Source: Thalassobius sp. Cn5-15
GTDB lineage: Bacteria; Pseudomonadota; Alphaproteobacteria; Rhodobacterales; Rhodobacteraceae
Direction: 5' to 3'
DNA length: 64,000 nt
Assembly (NCBI RefSeq): GCF_022347685.1
Contig: NZ_JAKRGF010000001.1
Span: forward strand, 1,159,893 to 1,223,892
Both the position numbers and the translations under genes were made by a program. A model generated the notes under the pieces. The model saw only the letters and a list, made by a program, of their open reading frames with translations. It was not told where the DNA came from and made no database searches. Below are positions 16,652 through 25,346 of this stretch, piece by piece (position 1 is the stretch's first letter; every line of letters starts with the position of its first letter).

Positions 16652-18295
16652 ATGGCGCGTTTCATCTTTATTACAGGCGGCGTGGTTTCGTCGCTGGGCA
16701 AGGGTTTGGCTTCAGCAGCGCTGGGATCGTTGCTGCAGGCGCGCGGCTATTCGGTCCGCCTGCGCAAGCTGGATCCCTATCTGAACGTCGATCCCGGCAC
16801 CATGAGCCCGTTTGAACATGGCGAGGTCTTCATCACCGACGACGGCGCGGAAACCGATCTGGATCTTGGTCACTACGAACGCTTCACCGGCGTGCCCGCA
16901 CGCATGACCGACTCGGTCAGTTCTGGACGCATCTATTCCAATGTGCTGGAACGCGAACGTCGTGGTGACTATCTGGGCAAAACCATTCAGGTTGTTCCCC
17001 ATGTGACCAACGAAATCAAAGACTTCATCTCCATCGGTGAGGATGAAGTGGATTTCATGCTGTGCGAAATCGGCGGCACCGTCGGCGACATCGAAGGCCT
17101 GCCCTTTTTTGAAGCGATCCGTCAGTTCAGCCACGACAAACCGCGCGGACAATGCATTTTCATGCACCTCACCTTGCTGCCTTACTTGGCAGCCTCGGGT
17201 GAACTGAAGACCAAGCCGACCCAACACAGCGTGAAAGAACTGCAATCCATCGGCATCGCGCCCGACATTCTGGTTTGCCGTTCCGAACAGCAAATTCCTG
17301 AAAAAGAGCGTGAGAAGATCGCGCTGTTCTGCAACGTGCGCAAAGAGGCGGTTGTGGCCGCCTATGACCTGAAATCAATCTATGAAGCGCCGCTGGCCTA
17401 CCACCGCGAAGGTCTGGATCAGGCCGTTCTGGATGCCTTTGGCATCGCGCCGGCACCGCGCCCTGACCTCAGCAAATGGGATGATGTGGCAGACCGCATC
17501 TACAACGCGGACGGCGAGGTGAACATCGCCATCGTCGGCAAATACACCCAGCTGGAAGATGCCTATAAATCGGTGAAAGAGGCCCTGACACACGGCGGCA
17601 TGGCCAACAAGGTCAAGGTCAACGTGAAATGGGTCGACTCCGAGGTGTTCGACAACGAAGACGCCGCCCCCTATCTGGAAGGTTTCGACGCCATTCTGGT
17701 GCCCGGCGGCTTTGGCGAGCGTGGCACTGAGGGCAAGATCAAAGCAGCACAGTTCGCCCGTGAGCGTAAAGTCCCTTACCTTGGGATCTGTCTGGGCATG
17801 CAGATGGCCGTGATCGAGGCCGCGCGTAACGCCGCCGGCCTGACCACCGCGGGGTCTGAGGAATTTGACCACGAAGCAGGTGAAAAACGTTTTGAACCGG
17901 TGGTTTACCACCTGAAAGAATGGGTTCAGGGCAACGCCACCGTGCGCCGCAAGGAAACCGACGACAAGGGCGGCACCATGCGTCTGGGCGCCTATAACGC
18001 GACGCTGGCCGCAGGATCGAAGGTCGCGCAGGTCTACGGCAGCACCGCGATTGAGGAACGCCACCGTCACCGCTACGAAGTCGACACCAAATACCGCGAA
18101 AAGCTGGAGGCCTGCGGCCTGCAATTCTCCGGCATGTCGCCAGATGGTCGCCTGCCCGAGATTGTGGAATGGAAAGATCACCCGTGGTTCATCGGCGTGC
18201 AGTTCCACCCGGAATTGAAGTCGAAACCCTTTGATCCACATCCCTTGTTCAAAGATTTCGTCCGCGCCGCGGTCGAGGTATCGCGTCTGGTCTAA
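16652..18295 (+). CDS. pyrG: CTP synthase
   Basis: PyrG aminates UTP to CTP with ATP and glutamine. The true start is ATG 16652 ([18 protein letters not shown]), giving 547 residues; an upstream extension to 16568 is not protein-like. The N-terminal amidoligase domain has the P-loop [10 protein letters not shown] and [20 protein letters not shown]. The C-terminal glutaminase domain (from about 290) has the nucleophile motif GICLGMQM and the His-Glu pair in [11 protein letters not shown] clean terminator follows the stop. Confidence 0.98.
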   Translation: MARFIFITGGVVSSLGKGLASAALGSLLQARGYSVRLRKLDPYLNVDPGTMSPFEHGEVFITDDGAETDLDLGHYERFTGVPARMTDSVSSGRIYSNVLERERRGDYLGKTIQVVPHVTNEIKDFISIGEDEVDFMLCEIGGTVGDIEGLPFFEAIRQFSHDKPRGQCIFMHLTLLPYLAASGELKTKPTQHSVKELQSIGIAPDILVCRSEQQIPEKEREKIALFCNVRKEAVVAAYDLKSIYEAPLAYHREGLDQAVLDAFGIAPAPRPDLSKWDDVADRIYNADGEVNIAIVGKYTQLEDAYKSVKEALTHGGMANKVKVNVKWVDSEVFDNEDAAPYLEGFDAILVPGGFGERGTEGKIKAAQFARERKVPYLGICLGMQMAVIEAARNAAGLTTAGSEEFDHEAGEKRFEPVVYHLKEWVQGNATVRRKETDDKGGTMRLGAYNATLAAGSKVAQVYGSTAIEERHRHRYEVDTKYREKLEACGLQFSGMSPDGRLPEIVEWKDHPWFIGVQFHPELKSKPFDPHPLFKDFVRAAVEVSRLV

Positions 18296-18316
18296 GGATC
18301 ACATAACAAAATAAAT

Positions 18317-18345
18317 AAAGGCGCCCCATTAAGGGCGCCTTTTTC
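18317..18345 (+). terminator. Rho-independent terminator of pyrG
   Basis: The perfect 8-bp stem AGGCGCCC / GGGCGCCT with loop CATTAA is preceded by A-rich sequence and followed by TTTTTC. It lies about 20 bases after the pyrG stop. Confidence 0.9.
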
Positions 18346-18368
18346 ATGTTCGGGACCTTTCGTATGCC

Positions 18369-18728
18369 CTACTCGGATGTTTTGCTTGGCGGCTGCATCA
18401 GGGACTGCGCAGTGTACACCAAGACCGCTGCGCCAATTGCGCCAGCCAGCGCGATGGCCAGCAGGATAATGACATCCAGCGGCCCGCCCAGACTGGCAAG
18501 GCTGGAATTGGTCATCGACATCACAAACCATACAGCCACCACCGCACCAACGGGCATAGACAGCTGTGCATAAAGAAACTTGCGCCAGCTGACATGGCGA
18601 TCACGGATCAACACGACAACATAGGCCAGTGTCACCAATGCGGCAGCTGCCACCATGGCCCAGAAGAGCGCAGTGCCAAAGATTTCCTCAAACACGGCAA
18701 TCAGGGTGGTTAGGGTCAGGTCTTTCAT
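18369..18728 (-). CDS. Three-helix inner-membrane protein, DUF5368-like
   Basis: The 119-residue protein has three hydrophobic helices: about 17-42 (ALFWAMVAAAALVTLAYVVVL), 56-73 (MPVGAVVAVWFVMSM) and 82-108. A short cytoplasmic basic loop IRDRHVSWRKF separates the first two. It resembles DUF5368 as I remember that family, which often sits beside flavoprotein sulfide oxidoreductases. It lies 12 bases downstream of the SQR-like gene on the same strand, so a role in the same periplasmic sulfur process, perhaps as membrane anchor or electron route, is inferred. Confidence 0.7.
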   Translation of the reverse strand: MKDLTLTTLIAVFEEIFGTALFWAMVAAAALVTLAYVVVLIRDRHVSWRKFLYAQLSMPVGAVVAVWFVMSMTNSSLASLGGPLDVIILLAIALAGAIGAAVLVYTAQSLMQPPSKTSE

Positions 18729-18740
18729 ATCACGTCCTCC

Positions 18741-20051
18741 TCAGGCGTCGCCGCGCAACATCGCGTTATAGGTGGCCTTCAGCGCCACCTCTTTCATCAA
18801 CCAGCTGATCCACAGCTCTTCCAGCGGGGCGATCACGCCAGGGAAGGAGGGGACAAGGTTGTTGTTGTAATCAAACTCGACCAGCATGGCGCGGCCTACG
18901 CGGGTGATCATCGGGCAGGAAGTGTAGCCATTGTAGATTTCGGTTGGATCGCGCCCTTCGATGGCGGCGATCAGACCGTCCTCCACCACCGGCACCTGCC
19001 ATTTGACCGAAGCGGCGGTCTTGCCCTTTGGCACGCCTGCCACATCGCCCAATGCCCAGATCGTGTCATAACGCAGGTGCTGCAGCGTACCTTTGTCACA
19101 TTCGACCCAGCCCTGATCAGTCCATTTGTCCGCCCACGACAGGCCGGATTGACGGATGACATCCGGTGCGCGTTGCGGCGGGATGACGTGGATGTAGTCA
19201 TAGTCCATCTCCACCGTGCTGCCGTCAGCATCCGTCATGTAGGCCCGTTTCGCCCCTGCCTCAATTGCGGTCAGGGTGTGCTTCATATGGGTGTTGATGC
19301 CACGGTCGCCAAACAGCATCCGCACTTTTTCAGCCACAATTGGCACGCCAAACAGGCTGCCCTGCGGCGCGGCATAATGCAGCTCTGCCTTACCGCGATT
19401 GCCATTGGTGCGGGTGATATCCTCAATCAGGAAGGTGTGTTTCAGCGGCGCACCGGCGCATTTCATTTCCGTCGCCGGGCGGGTGAACAGGCCAACGCCG
19501 CCTTCTTCGGTGAATTTGGAGGCCGCTTTCCACGTGGCGGCGGCGTATTGCGGGCCAGCATAGAGCGCGCCGATGCCGTTTTCGCCGACCATATCCAAAG
19601 AGAACCCGTCGATTGCATCGTGATCCAGAACCAGCCCAGGCGCAACGACAAGGAAGTCATAGCCCACCTTTTGGCCGCCACTGGTGGCCACAACCTGTGC
19701 CTCAGGATCAATGGCGGCGGCGGCCTCAGAAATCAGGGTCGTGCCCTTGGGCAGCCAATCGGTGGTCTTGGACACCACATAATCCGCCGGTTTCAGCCCT
19801 GCCGCGACCAGTGACAGCCCCGGTTGGTACAGGTGGTCCACACGCGGGTCGATCAGGGTGATCGTGGCACCATCAAGGCGGCGCGCCAGCCGGTTGGCCA
19901 GTGCGGTGCCGCCTGCCCCTGCGCCGATGATCACGATGCGGGCCTTTGTGCTGATGGTCTTCGCCTGTGCCGGAGAGTGTGCAGCCGCCGCCAGTGCCGC
20001 GCCCCCAGCCGCAAGCGAGAGGATTTGACGTCTGTTCAGATGTGCCGTCAT
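18741..20051 (-). CDS. Tat-exported FAD oxidoreductase, sulfide:quinone reductase/FccB-like
   Basis: This is a 436-residue flavoprotein, started at ATG 20051 (MTAHLNRRQILSL). The N-terminus looks like a Tat signal: an Arg-Arg pair at 7-8, a hydrophobic Ala-rich stretch, and cleavage near AQA. The FAD-binding Rossmann motif IIGAGAGGTALA is at 41-52 and the second FAD motif IWALGDVAG at 331-339. Cysteines at C198 (EMKCAGAP) and C379 (TSCPMI) match the two core redox cysteines of sulfide:quinone oxidoreductases. The extra N-terminal-half cysteine of type I SQR is not seen, so a flavocytochrome-c-type or a variant SQR is possible. Its neighbours are a DsrE-like and a small membrane protein gene. 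Confidence 0.85.
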   Translation of the reverse strand: MTAHLNRRQILSLAAGGAALAAAAHSPAQAKTISTKARIVIIGAGAGGTALANRLARRLDGATITLIDPRVDHLYQPGLSLVAAGLKPADYVVSKTTDWLPKGTTLISEAAAAIDPEAQVVATSGGQKVGYDFLVVAPGLVLDHDAIDGFSLDMVGENGIGALYAGPQYAAATWKAASKFTEEGGVGLFTRPATEMKCAGAPLKHTFLIEDITRTNGNRGKAELHYAAPQGSLFGVPIVAEKVRMLFGDRGINTHMKHTLTAIEAGAKRAYMTDADGSTVEMDYDYIHVIPPQRAPDVIRQSGLSWADKWTDQGWVECDKGTLQHLRYDTIWALGDVAGVPKGKTAASVKWQVPVVEDGLIAAIEGRDPTEIYNGYTSCPMITRVGRAMLVEFDYNNNLVPSFPGVIAPLEELWISWLMKEVALKATYNAMLRGDA

Positions 20052-20129
20052 AGATGTACACCTTTGTATGCAATTGAGTAGATTAAGAAAAAACCTGCGC
20101 CAAAGCATGCGGCGCAGGTTCTGAGAAGG

Positions 20130-20579
20130 TCAGTAGCTGGCAACACGCGCATGAGGGGCGACCATTGCCGCGGCCATTGCTGGCGGTTTGGCGACGGTGA
20201 CGCCGTCCATCAGCACCTCTGCACCCGCGCCTTTGGCGGGCAGGTAAAGCGCGCAGACCTCCACCTTGGCGCCGGGCATTGCCACCAGTTTTCCCAGCAG
20301 CATCTGCGGGCTGATGGCCATCGGTGGCTGCGGCGCGGTGGCGCTTTCAGGGGCGTCTTTCAGCGCGATGTCACCGGCAGGCCCACACAACAGCACATGC
20401 GGGGCCACCCCCTTTTGCGCCGCTTGCGTCGCAAGCACCATGGCCATCAACTGTGTCTGCGGCTCCGGCGCGGTCAGGATCGTGACCAGCGTTTCCGGTG
20501 CCTCTTCAGCCGCAATCGGGGCGGCCAGCGGCAATGTCATGGCAAGGGCAGCAACTGCCGCCAGCAATGGTTTTTTCAT
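20130..20579 (-). CDS. Periplasmic DsrE-like sulfur-relay protein
   Basis: This 149-residue protein has a signal peptide (MKKPLLAAVAALAMTLPLAAPIAAEEA). The mature part follows the DsrE/DsrF-like fold: VTILTAPEPQTQLMAMVLAT, a central HVLLCGPAGDIAL strand-loop, then MLLGKLVAMPGAKVEVCALYLP. The cysteine in VEVCALYLP is at the usual position of the sulfur-carrying Cys in DsrE-like proteins. It is the first gene of the operon with the SQR-like flavoprotein (79 bases downstream). A likely job is accepting or holding sulfane sulfur made from sulfide in the periplasm. Confidence 0.8.
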   Translation of the reverse strand: MKKPLLAAVAALAMTLPLAAPIAAEEAPETLVTILTAPEPQTQLMAMVLATQAAQKGVAPHVLLCGPAGDIALKDAPESATAPQPPMAISPQMLLGKLVAMPGAKVEVCALYLPAKGAGAEVLMDGVTVAKPPAMAAAMVAPHARVASY

Positions 20580-20704
20580 TCTTTCAATCCTTTTGGGTCA
20601 TCGGCTGAATGGTGCCAAAATGGGGTCTTTGGGGGAGGAATTCAGGCGGTTTTCCTCGGCAGGCGCCATACGGCCTCACATATATCACATTCAATATATA
20701 TTAT

Positions 20705-20718
20705 TTGATCTAAGTCAA
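20705..20718. promoter_or_regulatory. FNR/FnrL-type binding site upstream of the sulfur genes
   Basis: TTGATCTAAGTCAA fits the FNR-family consensus TTGAT-N4-ATCAA with one mismatch, a change rhodobacterial FnrL sites tolerate. It lies 125 bases upstream of the DsrE-like start. Beside it, 20678-20704 is very AT-rich with a loose inverted repeat (TATATcacattcaATATA), perhaps another operator or a -10 region. The whole gap is 20580-20890; nothing else was recognised. Confidence 0.55.
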
Positions 20719-20890
20719 AAACCAGAATCTAAGACTCAGTTTTAGTGTTGCCCCCTTACCCGCTTGCGCCGTCCGCTCACCTTCCGCGCAGGACGTGCAC
20801 CGAAAGGCGCAGATCCTATCCGATCGCGCTCGCCTCACGGGGGGTGGCGTAACCTAGGCTCATCCTATCTTTGATTAAGGAGTGACCGTC

Positions 20891-22009
20891 ATGGTACGTT
20901 TTCCCCCCGCATTCACCGCCGCGCATATTTTTACCGCCCCCCCATCGGGTGCTGACGTCCGTGGTTGGGCTATGGCCCTGTGTGTGATGGCTGCGATATC
21001 GTTACCTCAGGCCAGCGCGGCCGCAGATCTGACAGAGAAACAACGTTTCGCAGCGGCAATGACGCTGCACGCGACAGATCCGCAACAATCCATCACGGCA
21101 CTAAAGACACTGTCGCAGGAAGGCTATGCACGGGCCTCTGATCGGCTGGGATACTTCAGTTTAAAGGGTCTGGGCGTTGCGCAGGATACCGAGGCCGCGA
21201 TCACCTACTACAAGCAGGCCATTGCGAATGGCCGTGATGCGTCGCTGATGTCACTGGGCAAGGTCTATATGAGTGACGGTCAGTACCGGCAGGCCCTTGA
21301 TACGCTGACGCAGGCAAGCGAAGCGGGCCACCTCAAGGCTGACGCCGTTTTAGCCTGGGCCCATGCCACTGGCCGGTTAGGCCCGCTATCGCTGCAGGCG
21401 ACAGGGTTTGACCGTCTGGTTGGGCTATCAGGCACCGGCCTGCGCGAGGCAGAGATGTATCTGCTGGACGCCGCCGTACGGCTGCACCGCCGGCCTGCCA
21501 ATCTAAATCAGGTGCTGGGCGCCCTACACAGTCGCCATGCGGCAGGTGATACCAAAGCAGCCGAAGCGCTCTTGCGCTACTACCGCGCCCAGCGCCATCC
21601 GCGTGGCACACTGAAAATGCGACAGACGTTGCTGCGCACGGAGGGTCTGCGCGACAAGATACGGGTGGAGGAAGGCCTGTATCTGGCCCGTGACGCAAAC
21701 CCCGCAAGGTTCTGGTTGCTGTCAGAGGATCTGGTGGCAAGCGCACCTGCGGATGTCTACGCCCGCGCCCTGTCTGTCACCGCCCGGATCAACAAAAACG
21801 CCTATGTGCGCATCCTGCAGGATGAGTTACGCCAACTGGGCTATCCAGTTGGTCGCGCCAGCCCCTATATGAACGCGCCATTGATCCGCGCGGTAAACCG
21901 CTTTTGCCGGGACAGCGGCGTGGCGGCGGCCTGCACCGCTGGTCCACTGAAATCTGCGACGATCAAAGCTGTCGCCGCAGAACTGGCCACGCGGCGCGGC
22001 GTCAGCTGA
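20891..22009 (+). CDS. Periplasmic Sel1-repeat protein (AlgK-like position)
   Basis: The protein has 372 residues from ATG 20891, which sits 8 bases after AAGGAG; the frame opens three codons earlier but that start would overlap the ribosome-binding site. After an unusual 30-residue lead comes a secretion signal (ALCVMAAISLPQASAAA). The body carries Sel1/TPR-like helical repeats, for example ASDRLGYFSLKGLGVAQDTE and ASLMSLGKVYMSDGQYRQAL. In alginate loci the TPR protein AlgK scaffolds the polymer export complex; this gene stands first in an AlgF-AlgI-AlgJ set, so a scaffold role is inferred. There is no lipobox, unlike AlgK. The C-terminal region is unrecognised. Confidence 0.7.
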   Translation: MVRFPPAFTAAHIFTAPPSGADVRGWAMALCVMAAISLPQASAAADLTEKQRFAAAMTLHATDPQQSITALKTLSQEGYARASDRLGYFSLKGLGVAQDTEAAITYYKQAIANGRDASLMSLGKVYMSDGQYRQALDTLTQASEAGHLKADAVLAWAHATGRLGPLSLQATGFDRLVGLSGTGLREAEMYLLDAAVRLHRRPANLNQVLGALHSRHAAGDTKAAEALLRYYRAQRHPRGTLKMRQTLLRTEGLRDKIRVEEGLYLARDANPARFWLLSEDLVASAPADVYARALSVTARINKNAYVRILQDELRQLGYPVGRASPYMNAPLIRAVNRFCRDSGVAAACTAGPLKSATIKAVAAELATRRGVS

Positions 22010-22195
22010 ACCACTCAACCCAAGTCCCGACCTAACAACCGCCCGCGCCGCAATGCGCGGGCGGTTTTCTGTGCATAGGCGACAGCGCGAAGGATGCGCC
22101 GCCTATACCTTTGCTCACGCCCCTATCCGCCAGCGCGCGCCGTCCGTCAGCCGGGTCGCGCTATCCAAAGTGCAGACGCACAGAGGAGCGATTTT

Positions 22196-22831
22196 ATGAC
22201 CCGATTTTCAGCACGTCCCATAGTGGCCCTGATCCCCATGCTCACGCTCTCAGGCGCCGCTCTGGCCACAGATGCCGCCCTATATGAAGCGCCCGCACCC
22301 GCAGATGCGGTCTTTGTGCGCCTGCTGGCAGAATACGATGGCCCTGCGGATCGCGCGCCGGTGGGGGGTGCGCAGATGGATCTGGCAGATATGCCGCACG
22401 ACACCTATTTGGCGATCAGCGCCGCCGATCTGCCCGAACCACACAATGACATCGAAGCGGGTCGCTATTACAGCCTGACCTCCAGCCCGTCCGCCCCTCG
22501 CCTGATCAGGGAACCGGCCCGTGAAACAGCCGCCAAGGTACATCTGATCCTGCTCAACACTGGTCCCGCACCGGTGCGCCTGATCCTGCCCGGCGCCGGA
22601 ACCGAGGTGATCGCCCCCCTGCCCGCAGGAAGCGCGGCCAGCCGTGCGGTCAATCCGGTACGCGCCACGGTGGCAGTCGAACGTGTCAGCGATGGGCAGA
22701 TCCTTGGCCGTTTTGATCTGACGCTGACACGGGGGCAGAACCTGACCTTTGTGGTGGAGGATGATAGCGCACGCCTTTTGGAAAACCGCTTCGGTCCCGT
22801 GGTGCGCGATGTCGCTAAACGGCTGAAATAA
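22196..22831 (+). CDS. algF: AlgF-like polysaccharide O-acetylation protein
   Basis: The protein has 211 residues from ATG 22196 behind GAGGAG; the frame extends upstream to 22094 without support. A signal peptide (MTRFSARPIVALIPMLTLSG...ALA) is followed by DAALYEAPAPADAVFVRLL, the AlgF opening that reads like LYxxxPPxxxAFVR. Two beta-rich domains follow, with YYSLT and a late FDLTLTRGQNLTFVV. AlgF is a periplasmic adaptor needed for acetyl transfer to alginate in Pseudomonas. It lies between the Sel1 gene and the MBOAT gene, which it precedes by 11 bases. Confidence 0.78.
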   Translation: MTRFSARPIVALIPMLTLSGAALATDAALYEAPAPADAVFVRLLAEYDGPADRAPVGGAQMDLADMPHDTYLAISAADLPEPHNDIEAGRYYSLTSSPSAPRLIREPARETAAKVHLILLNTGPAPVRLILPGAGTEVIAPLPAGSAASRAVNPVRATVAVERVSDGQILGRFDLTLTRGQNLTFVVEDDSARLLENRFGPVVRDVAKRLK

Positions 22832-22842
22832 GGGGGCGCGAT

Positions 22843-24270
22843 ATGGTCTTTTCCACACCGATTTTCCTTTTTGGATTTATGCCACTGTTTCTGGTGGCTT
22901 ATTACCTGACACCACCGCGTCACCGGACCAAGACATTGCTGATCGCCAGCTGCCTGTTTTATGGCTGGTGGAAACTAGGGTATCTGGCGCTGGTGCTGGG
23001 GATTGCCTCGCTCAGCTATCTGGCGGGCGCCTTGGCGCTGCGGGCCACAACCGAACAAGGCCGCCTCTGGGCGGTGCGGTTCGGGGTGGTGACAAATATC
23101 GCGATCCTCGGCTGGTTCAAATACGCGTGGTTCATTGCCGGATCCTACACGGACGCGTTGACGCGATTGGGGGTTGAGGCTGGCGGCGGGATCAGCCTGC
23201 CAGAAATCGTGCTGCCCATCGGGCTGTCCTTTCTGGTGTTTCAGTCTATCAGCTACATTCTGGATGTCGCCCGTGGTGATGCGCCGCCCGCGCGAAGACT
23301 GGTGGATTTTCTGGCCTTTTCCACGCTTTACCCGCAGCTGATCGCTGGTCCTATTCTACGCTACAAGGATCTGGCGCATCAGTTTGAACACCGCAGCCAC
23401 ACAATGGCGAAGTTCACCCAAGGTGTGCGCCGTTTCATCACGGGTCTGGCGATGAAGATCCTGATTGCCGACAGCGTTGCGCCGCTAACCGATCGGCTGT
23501 TCGCCCTGCCCGCACCCAGCGCGACAGAGGCCTGGCTGGCGGCCAGTGCCTATGCGGTACAGCTGTTTTTTGACTTTGCCGGATACTCAGCGATGGCGAT
23601 TGGTCTGGGGCTGATGCTGGGGTTCCGCTTCATGGAAAACTTCAACAGCCCCTATGTCAGCCGGTCTGTGACCGAATTCTGGCGCCGTTGGCATATCAGC
23701 CTGTCCACGTGGCTGCGCGATTATCTCTATGTGCCGCTGGGTGGCAACCGCGCGGGATCTGTGCGCACCTATCGCAACCTCTTGCTGACGATGGTGCTGG
23801 GCGGGCTGTGGCACGGGGCCAACTGGACCTTCATTCTGTGGGGGATCTGGCATGGTGGGCTGATGGCGATTGAACGTGCATTTGGCGCGAAGGGGCGCGA
23901 TACCGTATGGCCCCGCCTGATCGCCTGGCCGCTGACCCTGGTGTTTGTGCTGATCGGCTGGGTGATGTTTCGCGCGGAAAGCATCGCGCAGGGCTTTGCG
24001 ATCTATGGTGGCATGATCGGCCAGAACGGCTGGACGATAAGCGCCGAAGTCGCATTGATGACCCGCCCTACAGAGGTGATCTGCCTGATCCTAGGCGCGG
24101 TATTATCTGTGCATCCGATGTGGTGGCCTGCCCTGCGCAGCCTTCTGCCTGCCGCCACACCCCCCACCCACTCTGGACTGGCGGGCCTGCGCGCCCTCAC
24201 CCTCTTTGCCCTCTGCGCGGTGATTATTCAGGCGCGTGGTGAGGCGCCCTTTCTCTACTTCCAATTCTAA
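22843..24270 (+). CDS. algI: MBOAT-family O-acyltransferase AlgI
   Basis: AlgI moves acetyl groups across the inner membrane for O-acetylation of an exported polysaccharide. The 475-residue protein begins MVFSTPIFLFGFMPLFLVAYYL, the standard AlgI opening, and has about ten hydrophobic helices. The MBOAT core includes LPIGLSFLVFQSISYILDV, the loop VTEFWRRWHISLSTWLRDYL, and the catalytic histidine region LGGLWHGANWTFILWGIWHG with H324. Length and motifs are complete. It is followed 26 bases later by an AlgJ-like gene. Confidence 0.95.
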   Translation: MVFSTPIFLFGFMPLFLVAYYLTPPRHRTKTLLIASCLFYGWWKLGYLALVLGIASLSYLAGALALRATTEQGRLWAVRFGVVTNIAILGWFKYAWFIAGSYTDALTRLGVEAGGGISLPEIVLPIGLSFLVFQSISYILDVARGDAPPARRLVDFLAFSTLYPQLIAGPILRYKDLAHQFEHRSHTMAKFTQGVRRFITGLAMKILIADSVAPLTDRLFALPAPSATEAWLAASAYAVQLFFDFAGYSAMAIGLGLMLGFRFMENFNSPYVSRSVTEFWRRWHISLSTWLRDYLYVPLGGNRAGSVRTYRNLLLTMVLGGLWHGANWTFILWGIWHGGLMAIERAFGAKGRDTVWPRLIAWPLTLVFVLIGWVMFRAESIAQGFAIYGGMIGQNGWTISAEVALMTRPTEVICLILGAVLSVHPMWWPALRSLLPAATPPTHSGLAGLRALTLFALCAVIIQARGEAPFLYFQF

Positions 24271-24296
24271 ACCCAACCGCGGAAAGGACCACCTTG

Positions 24297-25346
24297 ATGC
24301 AGACATTTCCCACATCCCTACCGCACCACCGCTTCGCTGCAGCGTTTCTGGCACTGACCCTTGTGCCCGGTGTCTGGACCCTGTCACACACGCCCGTCGC
24401 CGACCTGACACGTCCCAGTGCCGCTCTGCTGTCAGGGTCGGCGCAACGCGGATATGAGCAGCGGTTCGAGCAGACCTTCCCGCTGCGTGATCTGGCCCGC
24501 CACAGCTGGACCGCCTTCAAAATCGCCGCATTGCGGGAGGTCAGCGAGGGCGCAGTACTGGGTCTGAACGACACGCTCTTCACCACAGAAGAGCTGGCAG
24601 CGCCCGCGCCGCACCCTGATTTCGTCACATATCTGGCAATGACAAAGGACAAGTTGAGCGACCACGGCATCACCCTGTTCCCGGTCATCGTGCCGGACAA
24701 GGCCCGGATGATGGCGACGGAACTGGGCCGTGCACGATCATCGCAGTATCAGGCGCGATATGACCTGCTACTGGATCAGATCGCCAGCGCCGGACTGCAA
24801 AGCATTGACCTGCGCCCTGCGCTGTCCGTGTCAAACAGCTATATGCGCACTGACACGCATTGGTCGCCCGAAGGTGCCGCCGCTGCGGCCAGTGCAATTG
24901 CGACGAAAATCGCCGATCTGATCCCTGACCACACCACCTTTCGCACCAGCCGGACCGGCACACAGACGTTTCGCGGCGATCTGATCGCTTTCGCAGATGC
25001 CGGGCCGTGGCAGGCGCGGGTCGGCCCCGCCGCAGAACAGATCACCACCTACCAGACCGAAGCCGTTGCGCCCCAAACACTTGGCCTGTTTGACGCCGCA
25101 CCGCCCCCGGTTGCCCTGGTCGGGACCAGTTTTTCCGAACGAGCGGATTTCCACTTCCTCGGGTTTCTGAAAACCAAACTACGCGCGGATGTGCTATCAT
25201 ATGCGCAGGCAGGACGCGGGCCGTTCACACCGATGGAGCAGTTTCTGGCGCAGCTCACAGGCGCCAGTACCGCAGATGAGACACCTCACATAGTCATTTG
25301 GGAAATCCCAGAACGCTACATTCAAAGCTGGAGTGATAAGCCATGA
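24297..25346 (+). CDS. AlgJ/AlgX-like acetyltransferase, copy 1
   Basis: This is a 349-residue protein with an N-terminal hydrophobic anchor or signal (AAAFLALTLVPGVWTL). The SGNH-like acetyltransferase fold shows the catalytic Asp-His in D186-T-H188-W (TDTHWSPEG) and the Ser block LVGTSFSERADFHF near the C-terminus. In the alginate system AlgJ and AlgX carry the acetyl group from AlgI to the polymer in the periplasm. ATG 24297 is preferred over TTG one codon earlier because of its distance from GGAAAGGA. It overlaps the next gene by ATGA. Confidence 0.87.
   Translation: MQTFPTSLPHHRFAAAFLALTLVPGVWTLSHTPVADLTRPSAALLSGSAQRGYEQRFEQTFPLRDLARHSWTAFKIAALREVSEGAVLGLNDTLFTTEELAAPAPHPDFVTYLAMTKDKLSDHGITLFPVIVPDKARMMATELGRARSSQYQARYDLLLDQIASAGLQSIDLRPALSVSNSYMRTDTHWSPEGAAAAASAIATKIADLIPDHTTFRTSRTGTQTFRGDLIAFADAGPWQARVGPAAEQITTYQTEAVAPQTLGLFDAAPPPVALVGTSFSERADFHFLGFLKTKLRADVLSYAQAGRGPFTPMEQFLAQLTGASTADETPHIVIWEIPERYIQSWSDKP

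Noticed and set aside
20678..20704. AT-rich inverted repeat as a BigR/SqrR operator
   Set aside because: The known SqrR-type pattern ATTC-N8-GAAT is not met; only ATTC on one side is present. It is kept only as a note beside the FNR-type site.
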